A DNA stretch of 7,538 bases, from positions 1-7,538 of the forward strand of contig JASHPP010000270.1 in NCBI GenBank assembly GCA_030038035.1, written 5' to 3'. This stretch comes from Trebonia sp. (lineage in GTDB: Bacteria; Actinomycetota; Actinomycetes; Streptosporangiales; Streptosporangiaceae). Below are positions 6,195-7,538 of this stretch, one piece after another. Position 1 is the stretch's first letter; every line of letters begins with the position of its first letter. Both the position numbers and the translations under genes were made by a program. The notes under the pieces were generated by a model that searched no databases, was not told the origin of the DNA, and saw nothing but the letters and a program-made list of their open reading frames with translations.

Positions 6195-6662
6195 ATGGCG
6201 GTCGATTCCTCGCGGTTCTCTGGTCTGCTCAAGTCGCTCGGCGTCAGCGGTGAGGTGCGGCAGCTGCCCGAACCGGCGCCGACCGCGGCGGCCGCGGCCG
6301 CGCAGCTCGGCTGTGACGTCGGCGCGATCGCGAACAGCCTGGTGTTCGCCGCCGACGGGGCGCCGCTGCTCGTGCTGACCAGCGGCGCGCACCGGGTGGA
6401 CACGGCGCGGGTGGCCGCGCTTGTGGGCGCGTCGGCCGTGTCCCGGGCGGACCCGCAGTCCGTGCGGGAATGGACCGGCCAGGCGATCGGCGGGGTCGCG
6501 CCGGTGGCGCACCCCGCGCCGATCCGGACGCTCGTGGACACCTGGCTGTCGCGGCATGCCGTCGTCTGGGCGGCGGCCGGCCATCCGCACACCGTGTTCC
6601 CGACATCGTTCCGCGAGCTGCTGCGGATCACGTCGGGCACGCCCGCCGAAGTGGGCGACTGA
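6195..6662 (+). CDS. YbaK/EbsC-family aminoacyl-tRNA editing protein
   Basis: Members of this family hydrolyse mischarged tRNAs, classically Cys- or Ala-tRNA(Pro), in trans to prolyl-tRNA synthetase. The 155-residue protein is a single domain: a short N-terminal helix, TAAAAAAQLGCDVGAIANSLVF (30-51), PLLVLTSGAHRVDTARVAALVG (57-78), a GQAIGGVAPVAHP loop (95-107) and AAAGHPHTVFPTSFRELLRIT (126-146). The blocks are clear for the family. The residue matching the catalytic Lys of E. coli-type YbaK (usually KSLVF or KTLVF) is N47 here, so its substrate or mechanism may differ. Start choice: ATG at 6195 with TAGCGT 7 nt upstream; the GTG at 6186 would add three residues. No Shine-Dalgarno sequence is present. 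pncA follows after 56 bp with its own predicted promoter. Confidence 0.85.
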   Translation: MAVDSSRFSGLLKSLGVSGEVRQLPEPAPTAAAAAAQLGCDVGAIANSLVFAADGAPLLVLTSGAHRVDTARVAALVGASAVSRADPQSVREWTGQAIGGVAPVAHPAPIRTLVDTWLSRHAVVWAAAGHPHTVFPTSFRELLRITSGTPAEVGD

Positions 6663-6705
6663 ATCCCCTAGTGCGCGGCGTCCTGCGACATGGCCGTCGC
6701 CGCGA

Positions 6706-6711
6706 TACGGT
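6706..6711 (+). promoter_or_regulatory. Predicted -10 element of a leaderless pncA promoter
   Basis: TACGGT fits TANNNT and is followed by exactly 7 nt before the GTG start at 6719. There is no Shine-Dalgarno sequence in the gap. No -35 hexamer is apparent. Confidence 0.5.
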
Positions 6712-6718
6712 AGAAACC

Positions 6719-7300
6719 GTGCGCGCCCTGATCATCGTCGACGTGCAGAACGACTTCTGCGAGGGCGGCTCGCTCGCGGTGGCCGGCGGCGCGGCGGTGG
6801 CCCGCGACATCAGCGAGCGCCTCGCCTCGGCCGACCACGACCACGGCTACGCGCACATCGTGGCAACCACCGATTACCACATCGATCCAGGCGGCCATTT
6901 CTCCGACACCCCGGACTACTGGCAGTCCTGGCCCCCGCACTGCGTCGCCGGGTCGTCGGGAGCCGCCTTTCACCCGGCGCTCGACACGACCAGCGTCGAG
7001 GCGGTGTTCCGCAAGGGGGCGCACGCCGCCGCGTACAGCGGGTTCGAGGGCGTCGACGAGAACGGAACGCCGCTGGGTGACTGGCTGCGCGAGCACGACA
7101 TCGACCAGGTCGACGTCGTCGGCATCGCGACCGACTACTGCGTGCGCGCGACCGCGCTCGACGCCGCCGCGGCCGGCTTTCGCACCCGGGTCCTGCTTGA
7201 CCTGACCGCGGGCGTCGACCCGCGGACCACTGCCGAGGCCATCGCCGCCATGCGCGCCGCGGGCGTGGAGGTAACCGAGGGCACTCCCGTCATCGGCTAG
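6719..7300 (+). CDS. pncA: Nicotinamidase (isochorismatase-like hydrolase)
   Basis: PncA deaminates nicotinamide to nicotinate, the substrate of PncB, in NAD salvage; the M. tuberculosis enzyme also activates pyrazinamide. The 193-residue protein has the Asp-Lys-Cys triad: D8 in ALIIVDVQNDFCEGG, K99 in FRKG, and C141 in GIATDYCVRATALDA. Metal ligands are D52 and H54 in TTDYH, H60 in GGHF and H74 in WPPHCVAG. The I136-A137 bond is in the position of the usual cis-peptide. Length is normal for the family. The start is GTG at 6719, with no Shine-Dalgarno sequence but TACGGT 7 nt upstream. The stop TAG (7298-7300) lies in the tetramer CTAG, which also supplies the stop of the convergent gene. Confidence 0.95.
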   Translation: MRALIIVDVQNDFCEGGSLAVAGGAAVARDISERLASADHDHGYAHIVATTDYHIDPGGHFSDTPDYWQSWPPHCVAGSSGAAFHPALDTTSVEAVFRKGAHAAAYSGFEGVDENGTPLGDWLREHDIDQVDVVGIATDYCVRATALDAAAAGFRTRVLLDLTAGVDPRTTAEAIAAMRAAGVEVTEGTPVIG

Positions 7301-7538
7301 CGGCGCTCGGCGGCCCACTGGCGGAGCATGGCGATCCGGGCACGGATCTGGTCGGCGCTCGCCTGCGGGAGCGCCGGGCCGCCGCAGGTGCCGCGCAGCT
7401 CGGCGTGAACGGCGCCGTGCGGCTGGCCCGTGCGCTGGCTCCAGGCGCCGACCAGGCCGTTGAGTTCCCTGCGCAGCGCGGTCAGGCCCTCCCGGGTCAC
7501 CGGCAGCGGCGCGGCCGTCGGCGCGGCCGGGGGCGCGG
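7297..7538 (-). CDS. C-terminal end (79 residues) of an unidentified protein, possibly a helicase tail
   Basis: The frame is open to the window edge. The visible part starts with a Pro/Ala-rich linker (APPAAPTAAPLP) and continues into a compact domain TREGLTALRRELNGLVGAWS, then RTGQPHGAVHAELRGTCGGP and ASADQIRARIAMLRQWAAERR. The pattern R-E-L-N-x-L-V ... TGxPHGxxHxELRxxCGGP ... QIxxRIxxLR resembles, from memory, a C-terminal domain found on some actinobacterial DEAD/DEAH-box helicases, but nothing catalytic is visible. The GTG at 7500 could be read as the start of a 67-residue protein. The open upstream frame and linker make a longer protein more likely. It converges on pncA and shares its CTAG stop tetramer. 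Confidence 0.55.
   Translation of the reverse strand, partial: APPAAPTAAPLPVTREGLTALRRELNGLVGAWSQRTGQPHGAVHAELRGTCGGPALPQASADQIRARIAMLRQWAAERR

Noticed and set aside
4506..6590. 694-codon open frame on the minus strand opposite pncB and ybaK
   Set aside because: It is Arg/Ala/Gly/His-rich with no family motif and lies antisense to two clearly conserved genes; long antisense frames are expected at this GC content.

Overview
The window is high-GC DNA with GTG starts, long antisense shadow frames and actinobacterial gene families, so it comes from an actinobacterium (inference; the genus cannot be read from it). It is mainly a conserved housekeeping locus. Gene content and order match, from memory, the Mycobacterium tuberculosis stretch pncB1 - clpS - DUF2017 gene - mec - cysO - cysM - Rv1339-like metallo-beta-lactamase - rph. 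The rhomboid and murI genes that lie between cysM and the metallo-beta-lactamase gene in M. tuberculosis are absent here.

Layout: (1) 1-350, minus: N-terminal part of RNase PH (rph). (2) 351-1096: a 746-bp stretch without a credible gene, rich in GC hairpins, with a 32-bp direct repeat and a 54-bp near-perfect inverted repeat. (3) 1097-4525, minus: six closely spaced genes, transcribed in the order clpS, DUF2017, mec, cysO, cysM, metallo-beta-lactamase; gaps are 11-58 bp, so probably one operon. (4) 4560-7300, plus: pncB, a ybaK-type tRNA-editing gene and pncA. (5) 7297-7538, minus: the C-terminal end of a protein that continues beyond the window.

How the genes work together: cysO, cysM and mec form the carrier-protein route to cysteine. 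CysM joins the thiocarboxylated C-terminus of CysO to O-phosphoserine-derived aminoacrylate, and Mec releases cysteine from the CysO-Cys adduct. pncA and pncB carry out successive steps of NAD salvage, nicotinamide to nicotinate to nicotinate mononucleotide. clpS supplies the N-degron adaptor for Clp proteolysis. The metallo-beta-lactamase protein is related to Rv1339, reported as a cAMP phosphodiesterase.

The observations most worth following: CysO does not end at its Gly-Gly but carries a four-residue tail (SVPA), so it looks like a pro-protein next to its own JAMM protease. Four genes (rph, pncB, ybaK, pncA) share an exact TANNNT-N7-RTG arrangement that predicts leaderless mRNAs. Four 11-bp tandem repeats cover the end of clpS and put TAA in all three frames. 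An in-frame 12-bp minisatellite inserts Gly-Ala-Gly-Leu repeats into pncB. I saw no CRISPR array, transposase, tRNA or rRNA, and no convincing new multi-gene system.
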